From NCBI GenBank assembly GCA_963573385.1, contig CAUYLG010021647.1, forward strand, positions 1 through 64,000: DNA of 64,000 nucleotides. Direction: 5' to 3'. A model generated the notes under the pieces. It searched no databases. It saw only the letters and a list, made by a program, of their open reading frames with translations, and had not been told where the DNA came from. How positions within the stretch are numbered: the stretch's first letter is position 1; the number at the start of each line of letters is the position of its first letter. Shown piece after piece: positions 34,915 through 48,000 of the stretch. Position numbers and translations under genes: made by a program. Source of the stretch: Cacajao melanocephalus. Its lineage: Eukaryota; Chordata; Mammalia; Primates; Pitheciidae.

Positions 34915-35525
34915 TCACCATTCTGCTCATTTATTTGTTAACAAATGTTTCTTGATAGCCTACTACTATATGCCAGGCACTGCTCTAGATACCTCAGAAC
35001 ACTGAGTAAGATAGACAAGGCTGTGGTTCCGGGAGGCATACCATCAGAGGAAACCAATGGTAAACAAGTAAACAAGCAAGCGAACAGGATAATTACAAGA
35101 GCTATAAGAAAAGAAACCAGCACATGTAACACAAAATCAGCACGTGTGATGGAAGGCAGGGGACAATATTTGATAAGAGTCATGGAGTGCCTCTCTGGGG
35201 AGATAATATTTGAGACAAGACTTGAATCATAAAGAAGAACCAGCCATGTGAGGTCTGGCGGGGAGGGCTTTTAGTGAGCACAAACAGCCAGTGCAGAGAC
35301 CCAGAGCCTGGAACCGATTTTGCGCAAGTGTCTGAAGAACAGAAAGAAAGAGAGCGTGGAATAGTGAGTGAAAGGGGAATGGTCAGAACAGATCAGAGAG
35401 TCAGGCGGTGCTGGCCATGGAAAGTCTGTGGGGCCCGGGCAGCAGCTGGTTTTCATTTCAAGCATACAGGGAAGCAGTACGAGAGAGCAGGAGCAGGTTT
35501 ATTTTTAAGCAGATCTTAGGCTGAT
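34915..35525 (-). mobile_element. L2 3' end, antisense, long
   Basis: 'ctatatgccaggcactgctc', 'aaacaagtaaacaagcaagc', 'ttgagacaagacttgaatca' and 'gaaccagccatgtgagg' follow the antisense L2 order over about 600 bases. The frames here are incidental. Confidence 0.75.
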
Positions 35526-35570
35526 GAAAAGAACTGTCAATATTAGTTATGAAGTTACTGGGGATTCAAC

Positions 35571-35760
35571 CAGAGGTTGGCATACTTGTTGTCTGTAAAG
35601 GGCCTGAGAGTCAAACTTCAGACTTTGGGGTAATTTCGTCTCTGTTGCAACGACTCAATTCTGCCTCACAAAAGCAGCCACACATAAGATGTGTAAGTTT
35701 AGTTACAAAAACAGGTAGCGGGTTAGATTTGGCCCATGGGCTATAGTTTGGAGACCACTG
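35571..35760 (+). mobile_element. hAT-type DNA transposon fossil
   Basis: Starts 'cagaggttggcatacttgtt' and ends 'tttggagaccactg', with 'gtctgtaaagggcctgagag', 'gtctctgttgcaacgactca' and 'acaaaaacaggtagcgggtt' between. This is a common internally deleted hAT family of mammals. An 8-bp flanking duplication is not clear. Subfamily not assigned. Confidence 0.75.
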
Positions 35761-37400
35761 TATTGGATGATGGGGTGTGGGAAAGTAGGCAGTTGAGTGC
35801 ACCAAGCAGAGTAGGGATGTATGGTTAGTGGGAGCATGGAGAATTCTAAGACGCAAAGCCACAGGCTCTGAGAAAACAGGCAGGTGGAGGAGAAGGATAT
35901 CAGTGACAGATTTTGCATTTTCTAATTTTGAAAGGGCTGACCCCAAGAGCATGTGCGTGCATGTCTGTGTTCAGCCTCGTGGCAACGGGGGCCAAAGGCT
36001 TCGGTGTACTGGGGCGGTTGGTTCTGTAGACTGTGAAGCTTCACCATTTGAGAGTGCCCTTTAAGAAGTGAATACAATATTGGGAACAGGGCCTTGGAAG
36101 AAACTTAGGCAAGTGACAGACCCTGAAGCATGAGGCTTATTAGCTCCAGGGTAAATCCACCTCTGCTTGTGTACACATACTCCCCTACCCACAAGCTCAC
36201 AGCAACAACCTGAGCCTCATTAAGTCAGACTGTTTCAAATAAAACCTCCTTTAGTGACATCTGGTGCATGACTGATACTTTGAAACAGTCAGAATCCTAA
36301 AAAAGGAAAAGGGCACCTGCTCTGAGTCCTGCTGTGTCTGATTTGTCATCGCCAGGGTGCAGGTGCTCAGGCCCCGCCCACCCCAACATCCTTAGCAACA
36401 CAAACAGCAGTAACTGGAACCACATTGCAGCTTGTGTGGCTGATGTCTGCCTTATGTCCTCACACTTCTATTGCTGCAAATGACACTGGAACCCAGAAAG
36501 AATGTAGGCTGGTGCTTTAGGTCATGAAATGGGAGAAATTTTGTGGATTGTGTTTATTCTCTCTTATCCCGAAAATTTTGCATGTGAGATAGCCACTCCT
36601 CTGGATTCCACAGGTCTGTATTGGGAAAATACTGTAATAAGCACCTGCAGTGGGAGCTCAGTCTCCAGTGCATCTGGGCACGAGTGGAACTGGCCTGTGG
36701 AAGGTTTGGGGAGACGGTGTGCTTGATGGCTTAGAAGAGGAGATAGGTAAGGAGAAGAGGGAGAGAGGGTTGGAGCCAGTGGATGGTGAAAGGCCTTGCC
36801 CTCTGCAATGTGAGCTCCCTTCAAATCTCTGCTCCGTCCTTTCCCTACATGCAAGTTGCCAGTTAAATCTATGAAGTCAAGGAAGGAAGGAAGGAAGGAC
36901 ACGAAGTGCTTGATGTGCATAAGTTTCTTTGGAAACAATAAAAGCAGCTGAATTCTTCAGCAAGGATGTGGAGGAGGATGTTGGAAGTGGGTGAGTGGTA
37001 AACAAAATGGGTACAGAGGATGGAAGCCTTGAAAACGCCTGGGAATTGTTGGGGAGGCTTAGGTTGCCATGGCCCTGGATTTAAGGTTGGTTCCAAATTT
37101 AACCACATCTATGAAATACAGAGGGGCCCCGCCTAAGAGCTCTGGGGGCAGCAGATGGCACATGCCTGGTGAGCACAGCAGCCAGCCGGTACAGCATGTT
37201 GATGAGCACGTGTCAGATATCCCTGTAAGCCTCCAGAAACACTGGGCAATTCAGCAAGGGGCTGGTTTTCTGTGTGAGTAGGTGGGTCTATGGAAATCAA
37301 TGAGATGTGGATATAAAAGTCCTGTGACCTAATTGGAGACCACAGGGGAATGAGGTCTGGAGACATTCAGGCTGCCGTGGGTTGCTTATCTACCTACCCC
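35761..37400. other. Unique non-coding DNA
   Basis: No repeat recognised apart from a GGAA run. A GC box-like 'ggccccgcccacc' (36370) and an X-box half-like 'ccttagcaac' (36390) lie together but without a CpG-rich surround. Confidence 0.45.
36879..36899. repeat. (GGAA)n short tandem repeat
   Basis: About five GGAA units. Confidence 0.9.
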
Positions 37401-37580
37401 ACCTGATGTAAAGTCACTGAGGCCGCAAACCTTGTCTTATTCATTTTCATAACTCTTCCTGTCCCCCAATCACCTTTCCCAACTTATCTAGTGCCAAGCA
37501 TAACCCCTGGCATATGCTGTATTCACTCAGTGAATATATGTGCAATGAATAAATGAATAAAGAATGCATGAATAAAACAC
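37401..37580 (+). mobile_element. L2 3' end
   Basis: 'ctgaggccgcaaaccttgtc', 'taacccctggcatatgctgt', and the 'tgcaatgaataaatgaataa' terminus are sense L2. Confidence 0.75.
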
Positions 37581-37929
37581 TCTTACGTAGGAGTCTGTAC
37601 CCTGGCCCATGCTACCCTTCATTCTTGGTCAACTCTAGCTTCTTTCTGGACTTTTGGTCTCTATCTGCCATGAGAGAATTAATGTGGCTATCACAGCCTC
37701 ATTCAGGCTGACATTTAGAATTATAGAGTGGCAGAGCTGGAAATGACCCTAGAGACAAAGTCCAGTGCTTCTGATGAAATCTGAGTTCCTTAAAAGAAAA
37801 TCCAAGTAACTTCCATTTATCTGAAATCAAAACAAGCCAGAAATGCAAATGACTGGAATCTTTTTAATATACCCTATGCCATATTTTTATCTATAAGAAT
37901 ACCCTATACATGTGAAGGTTTTTATGGGA
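37581..37929. other. Unique or MIR-like DNA
   Basis: Contains 'agagtggcagagctggaaat' near 37726, faintly MIR-like. Otherwise nothing. Confidence 0.35.
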
Positions 37930-38072
37930 TATCAAGTTCTCTCACTTATATTATCTCATTGGATTTTCACAGTATATTTTTAAGTAGTCATTGATCCCCT
38001 CCATTTTAAAAAGAGTAAGCAACTTATCCTAAATCATTCATCTGGCTAATGACAGCAGAGGTTCAAAGCGGT
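37930..38072 (-). mobile_element. MIR SINE, antisense, part 1
   Basis: 'atctcattggattttcacag', 'ccattttaaaaagagtaagc' and 'gacagcagaggttcaaag' lead to the LTR insertion point. The MIR continues at 38516 as 'ctgattctagg'. Confidence 0.7.
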
Positions 38073-38515
38073 TGTATTAGTTCTTTCTCACACTGCTATA
38101 AAGAACTGAGACTGGGTAATTTATGAAGAAAAGAGGTTTAATTGGCTCACAGTTTTACAGGCTGTACAGGAGGCTTCGCTGGGGAGCCCTCAGGAAACTT
38201 ACAATCATGGTGGAAGGTGAAGGGGAAGCAAACATGTATTCACATGGCCGTTGGGGGTTGGGGGGGGTAGAGAGAGAGAGAGAGACAGAGACAGAGAGAG
38301 AAAAGAGAGAGAGAGTACACAAAGGGGGAGGTGCTACACACTTTTAAACAACCAGATCTTGTGAGAACTCTATCACGAGACAGCACTAAGGGATGGTGCT
38401 AAACCATTAGAAACCACCCCTGTGGTCCAATACCTCCCACCAGGCCCCACCTCCAACACTGGGAATTACAATTCAGCACCAGCTTTGGGTGGGGACACAC
38501 AGGCAAACCATGTCA
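38073..38515 (-). mobile_element. MaLR solo LTR, antisense, inside a MIR
   Basis: Reverse-complement MaLR LTR: 'tgtattagttctttctcaca', 'gagactgggtaatttatgaa', 'acaatcatggtggaaggtga', 'ccagatcttgtgagaactct', ending 'aaccatgtca'. Flanked by gcggt (38068-38072) and gtggt (38516-38520), a duplication differing by a CpG-type transition. It holds a (GA)n expansion. Confidence 0.93.
38268..38325. repeat. (GA)n purine tract
   Basis: Interrupted GA repeat inside the LTR, at the same place as the shorter purine run in the LTRs at 34.4 and 57.2 kb. Confidence 0.92.
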
Positions 38516-38545
38516 GTGGTCTGATTCTAGGTCAATGTGATGTCA
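38516..38545 (-). mobile_element. MIR SINE, antisense, part 2
   Basis: Short continuation of the MIR after the LTR; joined to part 1 it restores the usual MIR reading across the insertion point. Confidence 0.5.
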
Positions 38546-38734
38546 CAATCTGGCAGGAAGCTTACCAGTCCTTGGTTTACAAATAGGCAAACTGACCTCA
38601 AGCATCTCCTTGGTAAGAAACACAGCTTTTAGGTGCGCTCAATCTCTTATTTCTTAGATAGCTCCAGAGCTATATGGCAAAATTCTAGATAAAAGGTATA
38701 AGCTGTTCCACTAATTCTGCTGAGTTGTGAGAGA

Positions 38735-39189
38735 GTCTGAGTTTCTCATTGCCCCTGTAACAATGACCACAAACTTAATGTTTTAGAAGTCTTATGGTTC
38801 TGGAAATCAAAGGTCTGAAACAAGCTGTACAGGGCTAAAATCAAAGTGTCAGCAGGGTATATTTCCTCTGCAGATCTCAAGGGGGAATCTGTTCCTTTCT
38901 CCTTCTAGCTTCTCAAAATTGCTGGCATTCCTTGGCTTGTAGACCTCTCACTCCAATCTCTGCTTCTGTCCTCACATAGCTTTCTCCTATGATGCTGACT
39001 CCTTCTGCATACCCCTTATAAGGACCACTGTGATTACATCAGGCCCAGAATAATCCAAGATAATCTCCCCGTTTCAAGGTCCTTGATTTAATCACCTTGG
39101 CAAGGACCCTTTTGCCACATAAGGTTACATTTACAGGGTCTGGAATTAGGGCATGAACATATTTAAGGGCTATTATTCAGCCTACCACA
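38735..39189 (-). mobile_element. MLT1-type LTR, antisense
   Basis: 'gtaacaatgaccacaaactt', 'cttataaggaccactgtgat', 'tccttgatttaatcaccttg', 'gcaaggacccttttgccaca' and a terminal 'ttattcagcctaccaca' match an older MaLR LTR in reverse complement. Confidence 0.8.
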
Positions 39190-40002
39190 GAGAAGAATTT
39201 TATTTTTCTAGTGTGCCATGTTCAGTGGTTTTAGAAGAAAGATTTAAAAATTATGCTTGCCAATGGGTTTATCTGAGAAGACAATAGGAAGACTATGGTA
39301 CAGAAGCCACTATACTCCCAACAGCGAGGAAGAAAGTATCTTCCTCAATCTCTAGGGCATGGACTGTCCTCCCAGGTACGCTCCTTAGTCTCTGAGTTCA
39401 GAGTAGAGGTGGAGGTAGCCTGACTGGTATCTATGAATAGACACAAAATTTTTCAGTCCTGGCTCTTGAGCCTCTACTACCTATAGGTGTAATGAGTGCC
39501 AAATGCCAACATTTACATGCATATTAATCAGTCTTTGGCATCAATGCATTTTTCCGTGTGAGGTGGTGGGTCTCATCTTGAGAACCTGGGCTGTCTCTAT
39601 CCTAGAATTTAAACCTGTTTGAGCATGTCCAGAGGGCCCAGCATAGCCCTCTTCGCCTGTGGGACCCAGGAGCCTGCAAGATGAGACACACTAAGGAAAA
39701 AGAGTATGGAAGCTGCATGCTTGGAGCCCAAAAAGTCTAAAGGCATTGGAGAACAAGGGTCATGTCTGTCATTAGGATCAGCCTTTCCTCCAGTCCTACA
39801 AGCTCACAGCCAACAAAGTTAAACAATGAATACAAGCTAAAAGAGCTGTTTCTCTAAAAATCCCTGGGGGACATTGAGAATGCAGAAAAGCCGTCACTGA
39901 CGTGGCGCATGGTGCCGCTGGTTTGGGAAGCAACAGGAAATGTAACAGGCAACTTTTATAGTGGCACCTCATGGTTTTAGGCATCAGAAGGCAGTTAGTA
40001 GG
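39190..40002. other. Unique non-coding DNA
   Basis: Nothing recognised. Confidence 0.45.
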
Positions 40003-40364
40003 TGTATTAGTCCATTTTCATACTGCTATGAAGAAATACCTGAGACTGGGTAATTTACAAAGCAAAGGAGGTTTAATGGACTCACAATTCCACATGACTG
40101 GGGAGGCCTCACAATCATGGCAGAAGGAAAGGAGGAGCAAAGGCATGTATAACATGGTGGTGGGCAAGAGGGTGTGGGCAGGAGAACTGCACTTTATTAA
40201 ACCATCAGATCTCATGAGACTTATTCACTATCATGAGAAAAGCATAGGAAAAACCTGCCCCTGTGATTCAGTTACGTCCCACAGAGTCCCTCCCACGACA
40301 CATGGGGATTACGGGAGCTGCAACTTCCGATGAGATTTGGATGGGGAACAGCCAAAGCATATCA
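40003..40364 (-). mobile_element. MaLR solo LTR (THE1/MST type), antisense
   Basis: 'tgtattagtccattttcata', 'gactgggtaatttacaaagc', 'ggcctcacaatcatggcaga', 'catcagatctcatgagactt', ending 'ccaaagcatatca'. Flanks gtagg (39998-40002) and gcagg (40365-40369) differ by one transition, consistent with a 5-bp duplication. Confidence 0.94.
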
Positions 40365-42744
40365 GCAGGGGAGTAGAACAACAGTAAAAACATATTTTAG
40401 AACTCCCCAAGGATGAGTTGAAGGGATGAAGAGCTCTGAAGATGAGCTGAAGCTCTTGAAATTGCTGGTTGCAACAAAACCAGAGAATATTTGTGGCAGA
40501 ATAATATTTTAAAATATTAACAGGAATTTAAATTTTCCTATTATTTTCCATTGCCCTGTAATCCTATGACCCTTTTTTGTTTCAAGCCCAGACCCAGACT
40601 TTGAGGTGTTCATTACCATGGACAATTGATGTGATTACAACAACAGAATAAAGTTTTTGAATTTCATAAGCCTAGCCCTGAGGGCACTTAAAGCATAAAC
40701 AGTAGATTTGGACGAATACCTGGTAAGTTAGAAAAAGATGGTTTACTTCCAGACTAGAAAAAGATTCCCTGAATTTGAGGAGAAGGTGATCGTGGTGGTG
40801 GTGATGGTGAAGAGGAATAGAAGGGAAGCCAGTGATGGGTGTATGTTGTGCATTTGGGGAAGAGGATAACGGGGTTTATTCCATTCTATTCTACCTGTTA
40901 CTAATCCGGGAGGTGATAGCACCTCCAATTGGATTAGGGAAATCTGAGAGGAAAGATGCCTTGAGCCTCCTTGTCCTAAGTAGTTTCCCTGGGAAAGAGA
41001 CTATGCCCCACAGAAAGAGTGACTTCATGTTGTTTTGATACATGGAGTTCTACACAGCCTCATGGATCTCACCATGGCTCAGTGTGGTGTGGGAGGCCAC
41101 AGAATTGCTCCCGACCCCCAGTGGAGCATGACAGTAGGCATGAAGGATAACCCAGTGATTGCTTTCATGGGCAATAGATGTACAGATGGGAATGAGAATG
41201 TCTCAAAGGATGCTGGTCTGCTGAGCTGATGATACAGAGTGCCTCCTTTTCACAATGATACCATTTAAACACCCTCCCCGGACTTACACGCAATTCCAAA
41301 GAAAAGGGAAATCCAAAATAGATTGTGATTCAGTCTATGCTATTTTGGCATAAAGGGAAATTGAAATAGAAATCAGATTGCTCCTTTGCAGAAAAATAAA
41401 TACAATCGCATTTTGTTGACATTTGAGTTAGGGGACCACACTTTGCATTCTCCACATTCTGTAGATGCATTTGCAGGTGACCTGAAAGTCCCTGGTATTT
41501 GGCAAGATATCATTTTGAGGAGGCAAACATTTCAATCCTTCATGTAGGATGAGTTATTTATCTGAAGTGTGCTTGTACTTGACCACCAGCATCTCAGTGT
41601 TGCTCTTGCATATGAAGTTACTCTCAGAGAGGGTCTGAGCAGATCACATAAAACTTAATTTTATTTACCTAATGTATTGCCCAGGACTTGGGAGAATGTG
41701 ATCACAGCAAATTTTATGCCATAATGATTTTTGTTAATCTGAATATTTGAAACAGCCTTGGGATATATTTGCATCATTTGTGATGTTTGATGTCTTCAAA
41801 AATGGATCAGCAGTGGAGAATATTTAGAGAATACATAGATTTTTTTAATGTTATGCAAAGTTTTGAACATACCCCAAATAAGAAAGAACAGTATAATGTT
41901 CCCCCATGTTACCATTCCCCAGCTTCAACTATTAATATTCTGCCAATCTGAAAATACGGAATTTTAAAACGGAAAACACTTCATCTGAAAAGTGAGGAAA
42001 CGGAGCGGAGGGTTACACGGGATCTTTCCACTCACACATCAGTGATCTTTCTGCTCTGATGTGAATAAAATTATGCACTAATCAATATTCAATATTAAAT
42101 AGCCATAATATTTCATAGCTCATCCATTCTGAATAAATGGGAGATTTCCCCCAGATCTGGATTGAGTCTGAATCCTCTGCAATTTCTGAAGAACTCCTAA
42201 AGTGAAGGTGGTTGAATACAGGGTTGCCAAGCACTGGGGCTAAGCTTAGACAGTGAGGCACCTAGGATGCAGCATTTAAGCGGCCCTGAGTCTCAGGTTC
42301 ACCCATACACAGAGTCAGCACCTCACTCACCCCCTCCCATCCCTTGGGCGACCACATGCTCATTCCAGTTTGCGATTTATATTAATCCCCAGATCCCCAA
42401 ACTAGCTGCTCAACTGCCTTGCCTCTTGAGATCACACACTTTCGTGAGAAGAGGTGGTCGACGTGGCACGACTGATTCCTTCTGCACTCACAAATTTACT
42501 TGATGCGAAGTGACTCCTGGGTGCCAGAAATGAGGCTAGATGCCAGAGTGTGAAGATGAATAAGTCAATGGTCTTGACCTTGAGGGCACTGCGGTCTGCT
42601 AGGGATTCGCTCTAAATGGTTTACTTTTCCATTTGCATTTGAAGCAGTAAACTCCAAACCAGTTTTGATTCCAGGGAGCACATGGGCTATGGTTGAATGG
42701 AAACTATTTCTTCCTGGCAATATTGGAGGAGGCTGGAGGGGGTA
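40365..42744. other. Long unique block
   Basis: No repeat recognised in 2.4 kb. The parts 40490-40640 and 41280-41860 are AT-rich with clustered transcription-factor-like motifs, including an exact octamer ATTTGCAT at 41767-41774. No coding frame of interest. Confidence 0.5.
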
Positions 42745-42955
42745 GTAGTAGTTTACAATACATGTTTCCTATAGGTGTTTATACTTGATTCTCACAGCAG
42801 TTGTATGAGATGGGTATTATCTCCTTCTTTTAGAACTGACAAAATGTTGGCTTAGCAGTACTGAGTAATTTTCAAAAGATCCAGCAACAAATACGTTTCC
42901 CATTGGGATTTGAACCCTAGCCTCGTGCCTTAAATTAAACGTCTTACGACATGGT
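42745..42955 (-). mobile_element. MIR SINE, antisense
   Basis: 'tgattctcacagcagttgta', 'tgagatgggtattatctcct' and 'cattgggatttgaaccctag' are in antisense MIR order. Confidence 0.75.
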
Positions 42956-44488
<1,533 letters not shown>

Positions 44489-44609
44489 ATTTATAAAACA
44501 TTGAATAAAATGTTTTTATACTTTAGTACTCATGTCTGCAATCAGTTCTGAATATTTGAAAAATAATGCATTGTAGGTTACATAAACATTTCCCCTGCTA
44601 TCTTTTACA

Positions 44610-45074
44610 TCCTGTTTTCTAGCCAACATCTTCCTTGTTAGGCTGTTTAACTTTGGAACATGTGCTTTGCTGGTTCAGCTCAGGACTCACGTTCCCAATA
44701 CCTAACCTAGTCATGCAGCGATGTGTTACAGTTTTTACATCTAGGTCCCTGTGATGGTCCTTGGTGCCGCTCACCAGCTATTTCTAGGCATTTGCCATTT
44801 GCCTTGTGATGGAGAGGCCATGTGACTTTCTCTGGCTGAATTTTAACTGGAAGCACATGTTCCTAAGCCAGATAATTCCTGACCTGCTATCTCTGAAGCT
44901 TTCTTTGTCTTTTCTGGGGTAACTAGGAACCTTGGAGACTATGACTGCTCCATCAGCTTAAGTCTTTGAGTTAGGATGATCTGGAGCACAAAAGAGAAAC
45001 AAACTTTTGTTGTATTAAGCATCTGATATCTCTTTTTCCCTATAATATAGCCTACTCCATCTTGACCAGTAGAC
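44610..45074 (+). mobile_element. MLT1-type LTR
   Basis: 'ggaacatgtgctttgctggt', 'gtgactttctctggctga', 'gactatgactgctccatcag' and a terminal 'agcctactccatcttgacca' correspond to an older MLT1 LTR in sense orientation. It ends about 20 bases before the L1 3' end. Confidence 0.75.
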
Positions 45075-45097
45075 AGTGTACGAAATTTCCTTTAAAT

Positions 45098-48000
45098 TTT
45101 TAAAAAACATTTTTATTTTTGTGAATACATAGTAAGTGTATGTATTTAGGGGGTCCATGCAATGTTTTGGCACAGGCATGCAATGTGTAATAATCATATT
45201 ACGGAAAATCGGTATCTATCCCCTCAAGCATTTATCCTTTGTGTTACAAACAATCCATTTATATACTTTTAGTTATTTTAAAATGTGCAATAACGTTATT
45301 ATTTACTATAGTCTCTCTGTTGTGCTATAGATACTAGGGCTTATTCTAACTATTTGTTTTTGTACCCATTAACCATCCATACCTTCCCAACATGCCTTCC
45401 TTCCCCAATACCTTTCCCAGCCTCTAGTAACCATTCTTCTACTCTATCTCTATGGGTTCAATAGTTTTGATTTTTGGATCATACAGATAAGTGAGAACAT
45501 GCAATGTCTGTCTTGCTGTGCCTGGCTTATTTCACTTAACATAATGATCTCCAGTTCCATTCATGTTGTTGCAAATGACTGAATCTCATTCTTTTTTCTT
45601 TTTTTAAATGGCTGAATAGTAATCCACTGTGTGCATGCACCATGGTTTTTTAATCCAATTATTTGTTAATGAATACTTAGGTTCCTTCCAAATCTTGGCT
45701 ATTGTGAACAGAGCTGCAACAAACAAGGGACTGAAGATGTCTCTTCCATATACTGATTTCCTTTCTTCTGGGTATATACTCAGCAGTGAAATTGCAGGAT
45801 TGTATGGTAGCTCAATTTTTAATTTGCATTTCTCTGATTATCAGTGATGTTGAGCATGTTTTCATATGCCTGTTTAGCGTTTGTATGTCTTATTTTGAGA
45901 AATATGTATTTAAATCTTTTGCCCATTTATTAATCAGATTCGATATTTTCCTATGGTGTTGTTTGAGCTCTTTGTATATTCTAGTTATGAATCTCCTGTC
46001 AGATGGGTAGTTTGCAAATATTTTCTCTCATTCTGTGGGTTGTCTCTTCACTTTGTTGATTGCTTTTTCTGCTGTGCAGGAGCTTTTTAACTTGATGTGA
46101 TCCCATTTGTCTATTTTTGATTTTGTTGCCTGTACTTCTGGAGTATTACTCAAGAAATCATTGCCCAGATTGTTGTCTTGGAGAGTTTCCCCAATATTTT
46201 CTTGTTGAAGTTTCATAGTTTGAGGTCTTAGATTTAAGTCTTTAATCCATTTTAATTTGATTTTAGTATATGGCAAGAGATAGGGGTCTAGTTTTATTCT
46301 TCTAGGTATGGATATCCAGTTTTCCCAGCACCATTTATTGAAGAGACTGTCTTTTCCCCAGTGTATGTTCTTGGCATCCTTGTCAAAAATGTTCATTGTA
46401 AGTGTTTGGATTTGTTTATGGGTTTTCTATTGTGTTCTATTGGTCTATGTGTCTATTTCTATGCCAGTACCATTCTGTTTTAGTTACTATAGCTCTGTAG
46501 TATAATTTGAAGTTAGGTAATGTGATTCTTTCAATTTTCTTCTTTTTGTTTAGGATAACTTTGGCCATTCTAGGACTTATGTGGTTTCATATACATTTTA
46601 GGATAGTGTTTTTCTATGTCTGTGAAGAATGTCATTGGAATTTTGATAGGGATTGCCTCAAATCTGTAGATTGTTTTGGGTAGTATGGACATTTTAACAA
46701 TATTGACTCTTCCAATCCATGAACATGAAATATTTTTCCATTTTTTGGTGTTTTCAATTTCTTTCATTGGTATTTTACAGTTTTCATTATAGAGATCTTT
46801 CACTTCTTTGGTTAATTCCAAGGTATTTAATTTGATATGTGACTACTGAAAATAGAATTACTTTTTTGATTTATTTTTCAGACTATTTCCTGTTGGTGTA
46901 TAGAAATGCTATTGATTTTTTAATGCTGAGTTTGTGTCCTGCAACTTTACTGAATTTGCTTATTAGTTCTAAAGTTTTTTGGTGGAGTATATAGGTTTTT
47001 CCAAATATAAGATCATATCATCTACAAACAAGGATAATTTGACTTCTTCCTTTCCAATTTAGATGCCCTTTATACCTTTCTCTTGTCTGATTGCTCTAGC
47101 TAGGACTTCTGGTACTATTTTGAATAACAGTGGTGAAAGTGGGCATTCTTATTGTGTTTCAGATCTTAGAGGAAAAGCCTTCAGTTTTTCTCCATTCATC
47201 TGTGGGCCTCTTGTATATGGTCTTTATTATGTTGAGATATGTTCCTTCTATATACATTTTTTGAGGGATTTTATCATGAAGGGATGTTGAATTTTATCAA
47301 ATGCTTTTCAGCATCAATTAAAATGATCATATGTATTTTGTTCTTCATTCTGTTGATATGACGTATCATATTGATAGATTTACATATGTTGAACCATCCT
47401 TGCATCCCTGGGATAAGTCCCATTTGGTTATGATGAATAATCTTTTTAATGTGTTGTTGAGTTTGGTTTGCTAGTATGTTGTTGAGGATTTTTGCATCAA
47501 TATTAATTAGGGATATTGGCCTATAGTTGTTTTGTTTGTTTGTTTTTTGTTTTGGATGTGTCTTTGGTTTGGGTATCATGGTAATACTGGCTTCATTAAG
47601 TTTGGAAGTATTCCCTCTTCCCATATTTTTCTGAATAGTTTAAGTAGGACTGATATTAGTTCTTTAAATGTTTGGTAGAATTCAGCAGCAAAGCTATCAG
47701 GTCCTGAGCTCTTCCTTATTGGGAAATTTTACTTATGGCTTTGATATTGTTGCATGTTATTGGTCTGCTCAGGTTTTGGATTTCTTTATAGTTGAATCTT
47801 GGTAGGTTGTATGTGTCTAGAAATTTGCCAATTTCTTCTAGATTTTCCAATTTATTGGCTATAGATGGTTATGGTAGCCACTAATGATCCTTTGAATTTC
47901 TGCAGTATTAGTTGTAATATCTCCTTCTCCATCTCTGATTTTATTTATTTGGATCTTTTCTCTTTTTGTCTTAGTCTGGCTAAAGGTTTCTCAATTTAGT

